From the NCBI GenBank assembly GCA_013388965.1, contig JACAEG010000321.1, forward strand, positions 1 to 57,011: 57,011 nucleotides of DNA, read 5' to 3'. The DNA comes from Pseudorhodoplanes sp. GTDB lineage: Bacteria > Pseudomonadota > Alphaproteobacteria > Rhizobiales > Xanthobacteraceae. Below the pieces are notes generated by a model. The model was not told the origin of the DNA. It worked only from the letters and a program-made list of their open reading frames with translations, and did not search any database. Shown one piece after another: positions 24,133-34,451 of this stretch. Position 1 is the stretch's first letter; each line of letters starts with the position of its first letter. The translations under genes were made by a program, and so were the position numbers.

Positions 24133-25958
24133 ACGATCACAAGAACACCATCCTCGCGGTCGTGCTGTCAGCCATGGTGCTGATCGCCTGGCAGTATTTC
24201 GTCGGCATGCCGCAGATGGAGAAGCAGCGCCAGGAAGCCCAGCAGCGCGCCGCGCAGCAGCAGACAACGCCCACGCCGGCAACGCCCGGCCAGCCTCAGC
24301 TGCAGCCGGGGACCGGACCGCAGGTGCCGGGCCAGGGCGGCGCGCCATCGGCGGGCATCCAGTATTCGCGCGAAGCCGTTCTTGCCGCTTCGCCGCGTGT
24401 TACGATCGATACGCCGCGCATCCGGGGTTCGATCGCGCTCAAGGGTGCGCGCATCGACGATGTCGCACTCAAGCAATACCGCGAGACGGTCGATCCGAAT
24501 TCGCCGCTCGTCGTGCTGCTGTCGCCCTCGGGCAGCCCGCACCCGTTCTATTCGGAATTCGGGTGGGTCGCGGGTGCCGGTTCGAATCTGAAGCTTCCCG
24601 GGCCTGACACGGTCTGGACGCAGCAGGGCTCCAACGCGCTATCGCCGGGCCGGCCGATCACGCTCCTCTACGACAATGGTGAGGGGCTGGAATTCCGCCG
24701 CACCATCTCCGTCGACGAGAACTTCCTCTTCACGGTCGAGGATGAGGTCGTCAACAAGACCCCAGCGCCGGTGACAATGTTCCCCTACGCGCTGGTGTCG
24801 CGCCACGGCACCCCGCAAACGCTCGGCTATTACATCCTGCATGAAGGTCTGGTCGGCGTATTGGGCGACCAGGGCCTGCAGGAATTCACCTATTCGAACA
24901 TCGAAGACAAGAAGGCCGTCAACTTCAAGGTCACGAATGCCTGGCTCGGCATCACCGACAAATACTGGGCCGCGACGCTGCTGCCCGATACGAAGGCCAG
25001 TGTGCAGGCGCGCTTCTCCTTCGCGTCGCAGGGCAGCCTGAAGACCTATCAGTCCGACTATCTGCTCGACGCCACGACGATTGCGCCGGGTGCGACCGGC
25101 AAGGCGCAGGCGCGGCTGTTCGCCGGCGCCAAGGAGGTCCCGCTGATCGACTCCTACGAGAAGCAGCTCGGCCTGAACCGGTTCGAATTGCTGATCGACT
25201 GGGGCTGGTTTTACTTCATCACCAAGCCGATGTTCTACCTGATCGACTGGCTGTTCCGCTGGCTCGGCAATTTCGGCCTCGCGATCCTTGCCGTCACGGT
25301 CATCATCAAGGCGGTGTTCTTCCCGCTCGCCAACAAGTCCTATGCCTCAATGGCGAAGATGAAGGCGGTGCAGCCGCAGATGCAGGCGATCCGCGACCGC
25401 TACGCCGACGACAAGATGAAGCAGCAACAGGCGCTGATGGAGCTCTACAAGGCGGAAAAGATCAATCCGCTGGCCGGATGCCTGCCGATCCTGATCCAGA
25501 TTCCTGTGTTCTTTGCGCTGTACAAGGTTCTTTTCGTCACCATCGAGATGCGGCATGCCCCCTTCTACGGCTGGATCAAGGACCTTGCCGCGCCGGACCC
25601 CACCACCGTCTTCAATCTGTTCGGCCTGATCCCGTGGGATCCGATGGCGGTGCCGGTAATCGGCTCGTTCCTGCATCTCGGCGCATGGCCGCTGATCATG
25701 GGCGTGACGATGTGGGTGCAGATGAAGCTGAATCCTTCGCCGCCGGACCCGACGCAGAAGATGATCTTCGACTGGATGCCTATCATCTTCACCTTCATGC
25801 TCGCCACTTTCCCGGCCGGCCTCGTCATCTACTGGGCCTGGAACAACACGCTGTCGGTGCTGCAGCAATCGGTGATCATGAAAAAGAACGGCGCCAAGAT
25901 CGAGCTGTTCGACAACATCAAGGAAATGTTCGTGAAGAAGGACGCGAAAAAGTCCTGA
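24129..25958 (+). CDS. yidC: Membrane protein insertase YidC
   Basis: A 609-residue Gram-negative-type YidC (Oxa1 family) that inserts and folds inner-membrane proteins, alone or with SecYEG. Residues 7-22 form the first membrane helix; a Pro/Gln-rich linker ([19 protein letters not shown]) precedes the large periplasmic domain to about 350. The conserved five-helix core follows, with [17 protein letters not shown] as the cytoplasmic hairpin and [20 protein letters not shown]. The basic C-terminus (FVKKDAKKS) is typical for ribosome contact. Confidence 0.97.
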   Translation: MNDHKNTILAVVLSAMVLIAWQYFVGMPQMEKQRQEAQQRAAQQQTTPTPATPGQPQLQPGTGPQVPGQGGAPSAGIQYSREAVLAASPRVTIDTPRIRGSIALKGARIDDVALKQYRETVDPNSPLVVLLSPSGSPHPFYSEFGWVAGAGSNLKLPGPDTVWTQQGSNALSPGRPITLLYDNGEGLEFRRTISVDENFLFTVEDEVVNKTPAPVTMFPYALVSRHGTPQTLGYYILHEGLVGVLGDQGLQEFTYSNIEDKKAVNFKVTNAWLGITDKYWAATLLPDTKASVQARFSFASQGSLKTYQSDYLLDATTIAPGATGKAQARLFAGAKEVPLIDSYEKQLGLNRFELLIDWGWFYFITKPMFYLIDWLFRWLGNFGLAILAVTVIIKAVFFPLANKSYASMAKMKAVQPQMQAIRDRYADDKMKQQQALMELYKAEKINPLAGCLPILIQIPVFFALYKVLFVTIEMRHAPFYGWIKDLAAPDPTTVFNLFGLIPWDPMAVPVIGSFLHLGAWPLIMGVTMWVQMKLNPSPPDPTQKMIFDWMPIIFTFMLATFPAGLVIYWAWNNTLSVLQQSVIMKKNGAKIELFDNIKEMFVKKDAKKS

Positions 25959-25992
25959 GCCGCGCCCGGCGCGCGGCGAAAGCCTTGCCAGC

Positions 25993-26637
25993 ATGGCCGC
26001 ACCCTTCACAGCATCGGAGATCGAGGCCGGACGGCAGCTTTTCGCCGGCGACTGGCACTTCCTCTGGGCGACCGCGACCGTTGAGAGCCTGCCGAAGATG
26101 GCGGGCCTCGAGATCGCCTTTGCCGGTCGCTCCAATGTCGGCAAGTCGAGCCTGATCAACGCGCTGACGGGGCGCAACGCGCTTGCGCGCACCTCGCACA
26201 CGCCCGGACGCACGCAGGAACTCATCTTCTTCGAAAAGGATGCCGCGCTCCGTCTCGTTGACATGCCCGGCCACGGCTATGCCCAGGCCGCCAAGGACAA
26301 GATCCGCGCCTGGAACGCGCTCATCGACGCCTATCTCAAGGGCCGCGCCAACCTGGCGCGCGTCTATGTGCTGGCCGATGCGCGGCACGGGCTGAAAGAG
26401 ACCGCCCGCCCCATGCTCGATCTGCTGGGAACGGCCGCGGTCAGCCACCAGATCGTGCTCACAAAGGCCGACGCGCTGAAAAAGTCCGAGCTTGCGGCGC
26501 GCATTGCCGCGACCGAGGCGGAGATCGCCCGTCGCCCCGCCGCCTTTCCCGACGTGCTCGCAACCTCCGCGCGCGACGGCAGCGGCATCCCCGAATTGCG
26601 CGCCGCCATCGCGCGGCTGGTCAAGGAACGACGCTGA
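25993..26637 (+). CDS. engB: Ribosome biogenesis GTPase EngB (YihA/YsxC)
   Basis: A 214-residue TRAFAC-class GTPase needed for large-subunit assembly. G1 is GRSNVGKSS (45-53), G3 is DMPGHGYAQ, G4 is LTKADAL and G5 is ATSARDGSG. ATG at 25993. It follows yidC by 34 bases in the conserved order and precedes the DUF423 gene by 12. Confidence 0.96.
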   Translation: MAAPFTASEIEAGRQLFAGDWHFLWATATVESLPKMAGLEIAFAGRSNVGKSSLINALTGRNALARTSHTPGRTQELIFFEKDAALRLVDMPGHGYAQAAKDKIRAWNALIDAYLKGRANLARVYVLADARHGLKETARPMLDLLGTAAVSHQIVLTKADALKKSELAARIAATEAEIARRPAAFPDVLATSARDGSGIPELRAAIARLVKERR

Positions 26638-26649
26638 CAGGAGAGACCG

Positions 26650-27015
26650 ATGATTCCGCACATCCTGATTGCACTTGCCGGGCTGATGGGAGCCGCCGGG
26701 GTCGTCCTGGCCGCCGCCGGCGCACATTCGAAACCCGGCATGGGCCTCGAAAGCGCGAGCCAGATCTTGCTGTTCCACGCTCCGGCCGTGATCGCGGCCT
26801 GCGCGGCGATCGGACAGGGGCTGCTGTCCCGACCGCTCGCGCTCGCAGCCGTCATCGGCCTGATTTGCGGGGCCACCCTGTTTTCCGGCGACATCGCACT
26901 GCGCGCCTATGCGGGCCAGCGCCTGTTCCCGATGGCCGCCCCGGCCGGCGGCACGATCCTCATCGGCGCATGGATTCTGCTCGCGGTTGCCGCGATTGCG
27001 GCCATGCGCTCCTGA
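26650..27015 (+). CDS. DUF423-family small membrane protein
   Basis: A 121-residue protein with four predicted membrane helices and the DUF423 features GAAGVVLAAAGAH near the N-terminus and GATLFSGDIALRAYAGQRL in the middle. The function is unknown. GAGAGACCG gives the ribosome site. It shares the engB transcript and precedes argB by 64 bases. Confidence 0.82.
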   Translation: MIPHILIALAGLMGAAGVVLAAAGAHSKPGMGLESASQILLFHAPAVIAACAAIGQGLLSRPLALAAVIGLICGATLFSGDIALRAYAGQRLFPMAAPAGGTILIGAWILLAVAAIAAMRS

Positions 27016-27079
27016 GCGTCTGCCTCTTTCGCATCGCGAGGCGTCCCGCTAAAAGAGCCGCCGCACAAGGACCGCCGCA

Positions 27080-27955
27080 ATGGACATTACCCCGCAGGAT
27101 CAGGCCCGCATTCTCTCCGAGGCGCTGCCGCACATGCAGCGCTATGACGAGGAGACGATCGTCATCAAGTATGGCGGCCACGCGATGGGCGAGGAGCAGG
27201 CGGCGCGCGAATTCGCGCGCGACATCGTTCTTCTGGAGCAGACCGCGATCAACCCGGTGGTGGTGCATGGCGGGGGTCCGCAGATCGCGGCAATGCTCAA
27301 CCGGCTCGGGATCAAGTCGCAATTTTCGGGCGGCCTGCGGGTCACCGACGCGGCCACGATCGAGATCGTCGAAATGGTGCTGGCCGGCTCGATCAACAAG
27401 CAGATCGTCAGCCATATCAACCAGGCCGGCGGCAAGGCCGTGGGGCTGTCGGGCAAGGACGGCAACATGGTGATCGCGCGCAAGGTGACGCAGGCGAGCC
27501 CGGCGCCCGCCGCCGACCTCGTCGATCTCGGTTTTGTCGGAGAGCCCGACAGGATCAACACCGCGGTGCTCGACCAGCTTCTGGGCCGCGAACTCATTCC
27601 CGTGCTCGCGCCGATCGCGTCGGGACCGAATGGCGAGACGTTCAACGTCAATGCCGACACGTTTGCGGGCTATATCGCAGGCGCCCTCAAGGCCAAGCGG
27701 CTGCTGCTGCTCACCGACGTGCCCGGCGTGCTCGACAAGTCGAAGAAGCTCATTCCGGACATGTCGGTCGACGACGTCCGCAAACTCATTGCCGACGGCA
27801 CGATTTCGGGCGGCATGATCCCGAAGGTCGAGACCTGCATCACAGCGCTCGATCAGGGCGTCGAGGGTGTCGTGATCCTCGATGGCAAGGTGCCGCATGC
27901 GGTGCTGCTGGAACTTTTTACCGATCACGGCGCCGGCACCCTGATCCATCGCTGA
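27080..27955 (+). CDS. argB: Acetylglutamate kinase
   Basis: Phosphorylates N-acetyl-L-glutamate, the second step of arginine synthesis. The 291-residue product shows the amino-acid kinase motifs [10 protein letters not shown] (nucleotide binding), [10 protein letters not shown] (substrate), [23 protein letters not shown] and [10 protein letters not shown]. Length is normal and no frame problem is seen. argH of the same pathway is 17 kb away, so the pathway is not clustered. Confidence 0.97.
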   Translation: MDITPQDQARILSEALPHMQRYDEETIVIKYGGHAMGEEQAAREFARDIVLLEQTAINPVVVHGGGPQIAAMLNRLGIKSQFSGGLRVTDAATIEIVEMVLAGSINKQIVSHINQAGGKAVGLSGKDGNMVIARKVTQASPAPAADLVDLGFVGEPDRINTAVLDQLLGRELIPVLAPIASGPNGETFNVNADTFAGYIAGALKAKRLLLLTDVPGVLDKSKKLIPDMSVDDVRKLIADGTISGGMIPKVETCITALDQGVEGVVILDGKVPHAVLLELFTDHGAGTLIHR

Positions 27956-28110
27956 AGCCGAGACGGCCCGGGATCGTCCTTTACGCTTCGTTAACGCTCG
28001 CGGAGAAAACCGCATCCCGCCTTTCACGGATGGAGAGGACGGAGGCCTATTCTTGCCGGCGAGACCAGAGGAGATCCGCGCGCCGGGACGCGCGCGGAAA
28101 ATCGCCGAAC

Positions 28111-28500
28111 ATGGAATCGCCGCTTCAGGAACGCCGCGCCCACATCCGCCACAAGAGCTTTCTGCAGGGGCGCATCTACTACAATAACCGCCGCGCGACG
28201 GTGGATTGCATTGTGCGCGACATCAACGATCACGGGGCGCGCCTGAAATTTTCCGACAGCGCCTTGGTGCCAGACGCCTTCGAGCTCTATATTCCCAACA
28301 GGCAAGAGACGTTCAAAGTCCACGCGATCTGGAACAACGGAACGGAAGTCGGCGTCGCCTTCGAGCATGCCGGTATCCCGTCCGCCGATACCGCAGGGCC
28401 AGCGCTGGGCGCCGCCAATCTCGCCGAGCGCGTCGCGCGCCTGGAACGCGAGATCGCGACGATCAAGCGCCGCATGGAGGCCCTTCCGGTCCCGGAGTGA
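28111..28500 (+). CDS. PilZ-domain protein
   Basis: A 129-residue single PilZ domain with an arginine-rich N-terminal motif (QERRAHIRHKSFLQG) and D-x-N/S-x-x-G (RDINDHGARLKF), the pair that binds cyclic di-GMP. The C-terminus (LAERVARLEREIATIKRRM) is a short coiled coil, suggesting a dimer. I start at the ATG at 28111; an in-frame ATG at 28030 would add 27 unconserved, charge-rich residues. The 155 bases after argB hold no other gene. Confidence 0.82.
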   Translation: MESPLQERRAHIRHKSFLQGRIYYNNRRATVDCIVRDINDHGARLKFSDSALVPDAFELYIPNRQETFKVHAIWNNGTEVGVAFEHAGIPSADTAGPALGAANLAERVARLEREIATIKRRMEALPVPE

Positions 28501-28537
28501 AAGCCTCCCTCCGGCGGACCGGAGAGAGGCCCGGACG

Positions 28538-29269
28538 TCATGAGGTCGGCATCACGTAAGCGTAGATGCGGCCGCGCGGATAGACCGCTTCCGCAACGCG
28601 CCCGCCGTGATTGCCCGATATCACGATCGGATTGCCGTTCTTGTCGAAGCCGGACACCACGCCGACATGGCCGCCGCGCTTGCCGCGCGACATCACCGCG
28701 ATGGCGCCGACCTGCGGACCCGACACGCGCTGTCCGTAGGATGCGAACGAGCGTGCCAGGTTGGAGCCCGTGGTCCTGTAGCCGCTGCGCTGGAGAACCA
28801 TGTTCATGAAGTTCGCGCACCACAGGCTCGAGCGTCCCGTCGGGTTTCCTCCCAGATAGCGGCGCGCCTCCGCGATCAGGCCCGTCGAGCCGAATCCTGC
28901 GCTCATCGCCCGCTGTTCCTGCATCGTCGCACCCGCCGCTCGCGAGACACGTGCCGCACGCGCATGGCGCTTGCGGGAGAGGTGCGGCTTCTGTTCCGCC
29001 GTCGCGTAGCCGGGCTGGAAGAACGATACTTTCGCCTCGCGATTCTGGCCCATGCGGTACCGATATGCGGATGAGCGCGCTTGCCGCGTCTTGCGCTTGA
29101 ATTGCCGCTGATCGGCAACCCAGTTGAAGTTGAAGCTCCCGACCTGTCGGGTCTGCTCATAGTTTTTCGCACGGTATTTGCGTGCATGAGCGGGCTCCGC
29201 CCATGCGCTCAACGCCAGCGCGGCCACCGCCGCACCGATGAGTGCCGTGTTCTTGATCTTCAAATTCAT
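28538..29269 (-). CDS. Secreted TIGR02594/CHAP-like cysteine peptidase-fold protein
   Basis: A 243-residue protein with a signal peptide (about 1-29, ending EPAHA), a basic low-complexity linker (30-125) and a C-terminal NlpC/CHAP-like domain with C151 (SSLWCANFMN) and H201 (RGGHVGVVSG). Such proteins cleave peptidoglycan peptide bonds or act as lysozyme-like amidases. The ATG at 29269 is used because it opens the signal peptide; an in-frame extension to 29353 looks unconserved. Confidence 0.83.
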   Translation of the reverse strand: MNLKIKNTALIGAAVAALALSAWAEPAHARKYRAKNYEQTRQVGSFNFNWVADQRQFKRKTRQARSSAYRYRMGQNREAKVSFFQPGYATAEQKPHLSRKRHARAARVSRAAGATMQEQRAMSAGFGSTGLIAEARRYLGGNPTGRSSLWCANFMNMVLQRSGYRTTGSNLARSFASYGQRVSGPQVGAIAVMSRGKRGGHVGVVSGFDKNGNPIVISGNHGGRVAEAVYPRGRIYAYVMPTS

Positions 29270-29450
29270 TACGATGTCCCACTTGAAGGCCCCACCGCCC
29301 CGCCGCGACTCTCCGGAGCCGTGGCATTCGTTGGACGCTGCCGCGAACCGCACGACAGCAGGCGCGCGATGACGGTCGTTCGGGGCGAGAATGGGACGAT
29401 TGTCGGGCGCGAAAGAACGGCCCGATCAAATGGCAGACATGTAGTGCAAC

Positions 29451-29486
29451 ATTACGTTTCGTAATGGCGCCGCCTTGCGCGGCGCC
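29451..29486 (-). terminator. Tandem hairpins downstream of metW
   Basis: GGCGCCGC (29466-29473) and GCGGCGCC (29479-29486) make a perfect 8-pair stem with loop CTTGC, 12 bases after the metW stop. A second stem, ATTACG/CGTAAT with a 3-base loop (29451-29465), follows at once. There is no long T-run. The rest of the gap, 29270-29450, holds no gene and should carry the promoter of the CHAP-like gene. Confidence 0.55.
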
Positions 29487-29498
29487 TCCGACGAAAGT

Positions 29499-30167
29499 TC
29501 AAGGCTTGCGGGTCAGCAGGAACACGGCCTGTTCGCCGAACAGGTTCCAGAACCACCACGGTGCCGGAATGCGCAGCGGCTTGCCCGAAGCGCGCAGCGC
29601 CACCGCCTTCTGCATATCAGCCCCGACCAGCCTGCACAGCTCGCGAAAGTCCTTGATCGTGCAGAAATGAATGTTCGGCGTGTCGTACCAGGTGTCGGGC
29701 AAGATGTCGGTCTGCGGCATCTGTCCGCCGAACAGAAGCTTCAGCCTGATCCGCCAATGGCCGAAATTCGGAAACGACACGATCGCGTGCCGTCCGATGC
29801 GCAGCATGTGTTCGAGCACGAGTTTCGGCTGCCAGGTCGCCTGCAGCGTCTGCGACAGGATCACGTAGTCGAACATGTCGTCGGGATAGTCGGCGAGATC
29901 GGTGTCGGCGTCGCCCTGGATCACGGCAAGACCCTTGGCGACGCATTCGTTCACGCCCTCACGCGAAATCTCGATGCCGCGCCCGTCGACACCGCGTGTC
30001 TCGGCGAGGATGCGCAGAAGCTCGCCGTCTCCGCAGCCGACGTCGAGCACGCGCGCGCCGGGCGCAACCATCTCGGCAACCACGAGATAGTCGACGCGCG
30101 GCGTGCCCTGCGAGCGAAGTGCGCTCGCCATCGCAAGATCGCGCTGAAGCTGCATCACCGCGTTCAT
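29499..30167 (-). CDS. metW: MetW, methionine biosynthesis methyltransferase-fold protein
   Basis: A 222-residue class I methyltransferase-fold protein; motif I is [12 protein letters not shown], with IEISREGV as motif II, and [15 protein letters not shown] is typical of MetW. It is the partner of MetX in homoserine acylation in proteobacteria. The ATG at 30167 overlaps the metX stop as ATGA, so the two are coupled. Confidence 0.95.
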   Translation of the reverse strand: MNAVMQLQRDLAMASALRSQGTPRVDYLVVAEMVAPGARVLDVGCGDGELLRILAETRGVDGRGIEISREGVNECVAKGLAVIQGDADTDLADYPDDMFDYVILSQTLQATWQPKLVLEHMLRIGRHAIVSFPNFGHWRIRLKLLFGGQMPQTDILPDTWYDTPNIHFCTIKDFRELCRLVGADMQKAVALRASGKPLRIPAPWWFWNLFGEQAVFLLTRKP

Positions 30168-31357
30168 GCGCGCACGAGCCCCCGCGCCTTGCCCGCCGAA
30201 TCGAGGAAGCCGCGCACGATCGCGAACAATTCCGGCTCGTCGAGCAGGAAGGCGTCGTGGCCCTTGTCGGTCTTGATCTCGGCAAACGACACGCGGCCGC
30301 CCGCGGCGTTCAGGGCGTGCACGATGGCGCGCGATTCCGAGGTCGGGAACAGCCAGTCGCTGGTAAAGGACACAACGCAGAAGCGCGTCGGCGTATTCTT
30401 GAACGCATTGGCGAGCACGCCCTGATGGTCGGCGGCAATATCGAAATAGTCCATCGCGCGCGTCAGGTAGAGATAGGAATTGGCGTCGAACCGCTCGACG
30501 AACGAACTGCCCTGATGGCGCAGATAGCTCTCGACCTCGAAATCGGCGTCGAAGGAAAAGGTCGGATTGGAACGATCCTGAAACTTGCGCCCGAACTTGC
30601 GGTGCAGCGCTGCGTCCGACAGATAGGTGATATGCGCGCCCATGCGCGCGACCGCGAGCCCGCGGCGCGGATTCGTGCCTTCGGTCAGGTAGCGCCCGCC
30701 GCTCCATTCGGGATCGGCCATCACGGCCTGGCGTCCGACTTCGTGGAAGGCGATGTTCTGCGCCGAATGGCGGGTCGAGCAGGCGATCGGCAAGGCGGCG
30801 AACACCCGCTGCGGAAAGCTCGCCGCCCATTCGAGGACCTGCATCCCGCCCATCGATCCGCCTGCCACGGCAAACAGCGACTCGATCCCGAGGTGGTCGA
30901 GCAGCATGGCCTGCGCGCGCACCATGTCGCGGATCGTGATGACCGGAAATTCCAGGCCCCAGGGCAGGCCGGTCTGGGCATTGGTCGAGGACGGCCCGGT
31001 CGTGCCCAGGCATCCGCCAATGACGTTCGAGCAGATGACAAAATAGCGCTCGGTGTCGATGGGGCGTCCGGGACCGACCAGCGTCTCCCACCAGCCCGGC
31101 TTGCCGGTGACCGGATGCACGCTCGCAACATGCTGGTCGCCGGTCAGCGCATGGCAGATGAGCACCGCATTCGAGCGCGCGGCGTTGAGCGTGCCGTAGG
31201 TCTTGAAGGCGATCTGGAAGGGCGCGAGATCGACCCCGGCATCCAGCCTGAGCGGCTTGTCGGGCCCGAAGCGCGCGACCAGCGAGTCACGCGGCGCATC
31301 GGCCTCGCGCACGGGGCTCGATGCGTCCAGCCTGGCACTGACCTTGGCCTCGACCAT
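30164..31357 (-). CDS. metX: Homoserine O-acyltransferase
   Basis: Acylates homoserine (acetyl- or succinyl-CoA) to start methionine synthesis. The 397-residue alpha/beta hydrolase has the nucleophile S168 in GGSMGGMQ, the Asp in [11 protein letters not shown] and the His in [11 protein letters not shown]. The acyl donor cannot be decided by eye. No SAM-II riboswitch was found in its leader. Confidence 0.95.
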   Translation of the reverse strand: MVEAKVSARLDASSPVREADAPRDSLVARFGPDKPLRLDAGVDLAPFQIAFKTYGTLNAARSNAVLICHALTGDQHVASVHPVTGKPGWWETLVGPGRPIDTERYFVICSNVIGGCLGTTGPSSTNAQTGLPWGLEFPVITIRDMVRAQAMLLDHLGIESLFAVAGGSMGGMQVLEWAASFPQRVFAALPIACSTRHSAQNIAFHEVGRQAVMADPEWSGGRYLTEGTNPRRGLAVARMGAHITYLSDAALHRKFGRKFQDRSNPTFSFDADFEVESYLRHQGSSFVERFDANSYLYLTRAMDYFDIAADHQGVLANAFKNTPTRFCVVSFTSDWLFPTSESRAIVHALNAAGGRVSFAEIKTDKGHDAFLLDEPELFAIVRGFLDSAGKARGLVRA

Positions 31358-31399
31358 GTGGTTAACCCTGCAAGCTCCGGCGGCCCAGCCGGGCTGTTT

Positions 31400-31427
31400 T
31401 AGGTAAGTCCCCGGCGGAACCTGTCAA
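31400..31427 (-). promoter_or_regulatory. Possible sigma-70 promoter of metX-metW
   Basis: On the minus strand a perfect TTGACA (plus-strand TGTCAA, 31422-31427) is followed after 16 bases by TACCTA (31400-31405). It lies about 45 bases upstream of the metX ATG. The -10 match is poor, so confidence is moderate. Confidence 0.45.
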
Positions 31428-31496
31428 TCTTTTCTTTGCTTTGGACGGGTGCCCACCCTATCAATGCGGCGCATTTTGACCCTCTTCAGACTGCCA

Positions 31497-32363
31497 ATGG
31501 CGATGTCGAAGCTCCCACCATCCCCCACGCTTGAGGACCTGCGGGCTGAAATCGACCGCATCGACGCGGCGATGCACGGGCTCCTGATCGAGCGCGGCGC
31601 GATCATCGACCGGCTGATCTCCGTCAAGAGAACGCAGGATTCCGGCTCCGCCTTCCGCCCCGCCCGCGAGGCTGCGATGATGCGGCGGCTGGTCGAGCGC
31701 CACCACGGAATCCTCCCGCTCGATACCGTGGAGAGCATCTGGCGCGTCATCATCGCGACCTTCACGCATGTGCAGGCGCCCTATTCCGTTCATGCGGACC
31801 TGACGGCCGGCGAGCCCGCAATGCGCGACAGTGCGCGCTTCCATTTCGGCTTCACCGTGCCCTTCATTCCGCATATGGGCGCGGAAGGCGTGATCGCTGC
31901 AATTGCGGCCTCCAAGGGCGATCTCGGGCTTGTGCCCGCAATGGCGGTCGCCGGGGCGGGGGCGTGGTGGACCGCGCTCGAAGACGCAAATGCGCCCAAG
32001 ATCATCGCGCGGCTGCCCTTCGTCGAGCGACCGGACCATCCGGCTTCGCTGCCCGTATTCGCAATCTCGCGCCCGGCCGCCGACGCGATCTCGAAGGAAG
32101 TGGAAGTCCATAGCGTGCGGGTTTCCGGCTGGAGCGCGGCTGCCTCGCGCGCCATTTCACCGCTCGCCGAGGCGGTCGCCGTGCCCGATGGCGCCTTCGA
32201 CGGTGCGGCGCTGCTGATTTCCGTTCCGCAGGACCGCACCCTTGCGGATATCCTCGACGCGCTGGTGAAATCCGGCGCATCCGTGCGCTCGACGGCCCTC
32301 GTCGGCAGCCACGCGACCCGCTATACGGTCGAGAGTGCACGTCCCGTTACCGCCGCGCGCTGA
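31497..32363 (+). CDS. Chorismate mutase with C-terminal extension
   Basis: The N-terminal 90 residues form an AroQ-type helical chorismate mutase (LRAEIDRIDAAMHGLLIERG, then RPAREAAMMRRLVERH), converting chorismate to prephenate for Tyr and Phe. The remaining 200 residues (from about FGFTVPFIPHMGAEGVIAAI) lack prephenate dehydratase catalytic motifs and look like a regulatory domain seen in rhizobial homologues. ATG at 31497 chosen (MAMSKLPPSP); 31503 is possible. hisC follows 21 bases later. Confidence 0.87.
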   Translation: MAMSKLPPSPTLEDLRAEIDRIDAAMHGLLIERGAIIDRLISVKRTQDSGSAFRPAREAAMMRRLVERHHGILPLDTVESIWRVIIATFTHVQAPYSVHADLTAGEPAMRDSARFHFGFTVPFIPHMGAEGVIAAIAASKGDLGLVPAMAVAGAGAWWTALEDANAPKIIARLPFVERPDHPASLPVFAISRPAADAISKEVEVHSVRVSGWSAAASRAISPLAEAVAVPDGAFDGAALLISVPQDRTLADILDALVKSGASVRSTALVGSHATRYTVESARPVTAAR

Positions 32364-32384
32364 ACCCTTTGGAGCTTATCAGGA

Positions 32385-33488
32385 ATGACCGCGTTGATGC
32401 GTCCCGTGCCGCGCCCCGGCGTGCTCGATATCGCAGCCTATGTGCCAGGCAAGAGTTCGGCGCCCGGCGTTGCGAAGATTTTCAAGCTATCGTCCAACGA
32501 GACGCCGCTTGGACCGAGCCCGAAAGCGGTCGAGGCCTATAATGCCGTCGGCAAGCATCTCGAGGAATATCCCGACGGTGCCGCGACCGAATTGCGCGAA
32601 GCGATCGGGCGGACCTTCGGTCTCGATCCTGCGCGAATTGTGTGCGGCGCAGGCTCCGACGACATCCTCAATCTGATCGCGCGCGCCTATCTCGCCGACG
32701 GCGACGAAGCGATCCACACGACGCACGGCTTTCTGGTCTATCCGATCGCGACGCTCGGCACCGGCGCGAAGCCTGTGGTCGCGGCGGAGAGGAACTTCAC
32801 CGCCGACGTCGATGCGATCCTGAAGGCGGTGACACCGAAGACCAAGATCGTTTTCCTCGCCAATCCCAACAACCCGACCGGGACCTATATCCCGTTCGAC
32901 GAAGTCAAGCGGCTGCATGCCGGCTTGCCGCCGCATGTGCTGTTCGTGCTCGACGCGGCCTATGCCGAGTATGTCCGGCGCAACGATTACGAGTCCGGAA
33001 TCGAGTTGGTGGCGACGAGCGAGAACGTGGTGATGTGCCGGACCTTCTCGAAAATCTATGGCCTCGCCGCCTTGCGTCTGGGGTGGCTGTACGGGCCGGC
33101 GCATATCGTGGATGCGCTCAACCGCATCCGCGGGCCGTTCAATGTCAGCGCGCCGGCGATTGCGGCCGGCGCCGCGGCGCTCGCCGACTCGGCCCATCTC
33201 GACCGCTCGCGCGAGCATAACGACCGCTGGCTCGCCTGGCTGACCGAGGAGATTTCGAGACTTGGCCTCACCGTCACGCCGAGTGTCGGCAACTTCATCC
33301 TGATCCACTTTCCGGACCAGCCCGGAAAGACCGCCAAGGAAGCCGACGCGCTTCTGACCTCGCGCGGATGCATCCTTCGGCAGGTCGGTGCCTACAAGCT
33401 GCCGAATGCGCTGCGCATGTCTGTGGGAACAGAGGAGGCGAACCGGCTCGTGGTGAAGACACTCGCCGAATTCATGGGCAGGGCATGA
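32385..33488 (+). CDS. hisC: Histidinol-phosphate aminotransferase
   Basis: A 367-residue class I/II PLP aminotransferase with [12 protein letters not shown] near the N-terminus, [16 protein letters not shown] lysine K223 in [15 protein letters not shown], and a C-terminal [10 protein letters not shown]. It serves histidine synthesis; the setting between chorismate mutase and prephenate dehydrogenase suggests it also transaminates aromatic precursors, as broad-range HisC enzymes do. Its stop overlaps the tyrC start as ATGA. Confidence 0.95.
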   Translation: MTALMRPVPRPGVLDIAAYVPGKSSAPGVAKIFKLSSNETPLGPSPKAVEAYNAVGKHLEEYPDGAATELREAIGRTFGLDPARIVCGAGSDDILNLIARAYLADGDEAIHTTHGFLVYPIATLGTGAKPVVAAERNFTADVDAILKAVTPKTKIVFLANPNNPTGTYIPFDEVKRLHAGLPPHVLFVLDAAYAEYVRRNDYESGIELVATSENVVMCRTFSKIYGLAALRLGWLYGPAHIVDALNRIRGPFNVSAPAIAAGAAALADSAHLDRSREHNDRWLAWLTEEISRLGLTVTPSVGNFILIHFPDQPGKTAKEADALLTSRGCILRQVGAYKLPNALRMSVGTEEANRLVVKTLAEFMGRA

Positions 33489-34432
33489 GCGTCGTTGTCC
33501 GCAGTCTCGCGATCCTCGGTCAGGGCCTGATCGGCTCCTCGATCACGCGCGCGGCGGGCGAACGCGGACTGGCGGCGACCATCACGGTCACCGATGCGTC
33601 GGACAAGGTGCGCCGGCGCGTGGTCGAGCTCGGAATCGGTGGCGCGCGCGTCGCGAACAGCAACATCGCGGCCGTGCGCGATGCCGACCTCGTTATCGCC
33701 TGCGTGCCGGTCGGACAGATGGGCCCGCTGGCAGTCGAGATTGCCGGCCATCTCAATCCGGGCGCGATACTTTCCGATGTCGGCTCGGTGAAGGACGACG
33801 TGGTCCGCGCGGTCGCGCCGGCGTTGCCCGCGGGTGTGGTCTTCGTGCCTGCCCACCCGCTTGCCGGCACGGAGCATTCCGGCCCCGACCACGGCCTTGC
33901 CGACATGTTTGTCAACCGCTGGTGCATCCTCACGCCTCCGGAGGGCACCCCTGCTGCCGCGATCGAAACGGTGCGGCGCTTCTGGGAGGGGCTCGGGGCG
34001 CGTCCGGAGACGATGACGCCGTCGCACCACGATCATGTCCTGGCGATCACAAGCCATATTCCGCACCTGATCGCCTTCTCCATATTTCACACTGCGCTGC
34101 GCTTCGAGGAGCAAACCAGTTCCGAGGTGATGAAATTCTCCGCCGGCGGCTTCCGCGACTTCACGCGCATCGCATCCTCCAATCCGACCATGTGGCGCGA
34201 CATTTTCCTCGCGAACAAGCACGCCGTGCTCGCCATTCTGAGGCAATTCAATCAGGACGTCGCGGAAATTGCCGATGCCATCGAGAAGGAGGACGGCGAA
34301 AAGCTCTTCCAGTATTTCTCCAAGAGCCGGATCACGCGTCGCAAGGTGATCGAGAAAGAGCATATTTCGGTCGTGGCAAGCCGCGAGCAGCGTGTGGCAC
34401 CGCTCATCCGGCCCTACGGCTCGGACGATTGA
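33485..34432 (+). CDS. tyrC: Prephenate/arogenate dehydrogenase
   Basis: A 315-residue NAD(P)-dependent dehydrogenase of the TyrA family: [15 protein letters not shown] dinucleotide fold, [25 protein letters not shown] with the catalytic histidine, and [17 protein letters not shown]. It makes the last or next-to-last step of tyrosine synthesis. The ATG at 33485 overlaps hisC; an in-frame extension to 33368 lies inside hisC and is not real. Confidence 0.95.
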   Translation: MSVVVRSLAILGQGLIGSSITRAAGERGLAATITVTDASDKVRRRVVELGIGGARVANSNIAAVRDADLVIACVPVGQMGPLAVEIAGHLNPGAILSDVGSVKDDVVRAVAPALPAGVVFVPAHPLAGTEHSGPDHGLADMFVNRWCILTPPEGTPAAAIETVRRFWEGLGARPETMTPSHHDHVLAITSHIPHLIAFSIFHTALRFEEQTSSEVMKFSAGGFRDFTRIASSNPTMWRDIFLANKHAVLAILRQFNQDVAEIADAIEKEDGEKLFQYFSKSRITRRKVIEKEHISVVASREQRVAPLIRPYGSDD

Positions 34433-34451
34433 GCGACGTCCGTCCGGGACG

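Noticed and set aside
29499-31091. Reading metW as a 530-residue fusion
   Set aside because: The extra 308 residues are an out-of-frame reading of metX. metW starts at 30167 with a 4-base overlap.
31358-31450. Possible SAM-II riboswitch before metX
   Set aside because: SAM-II leaders are common before metX or metA in this group, but the required GCTAAA-type pseudoknot segment and matching stems are absent here.
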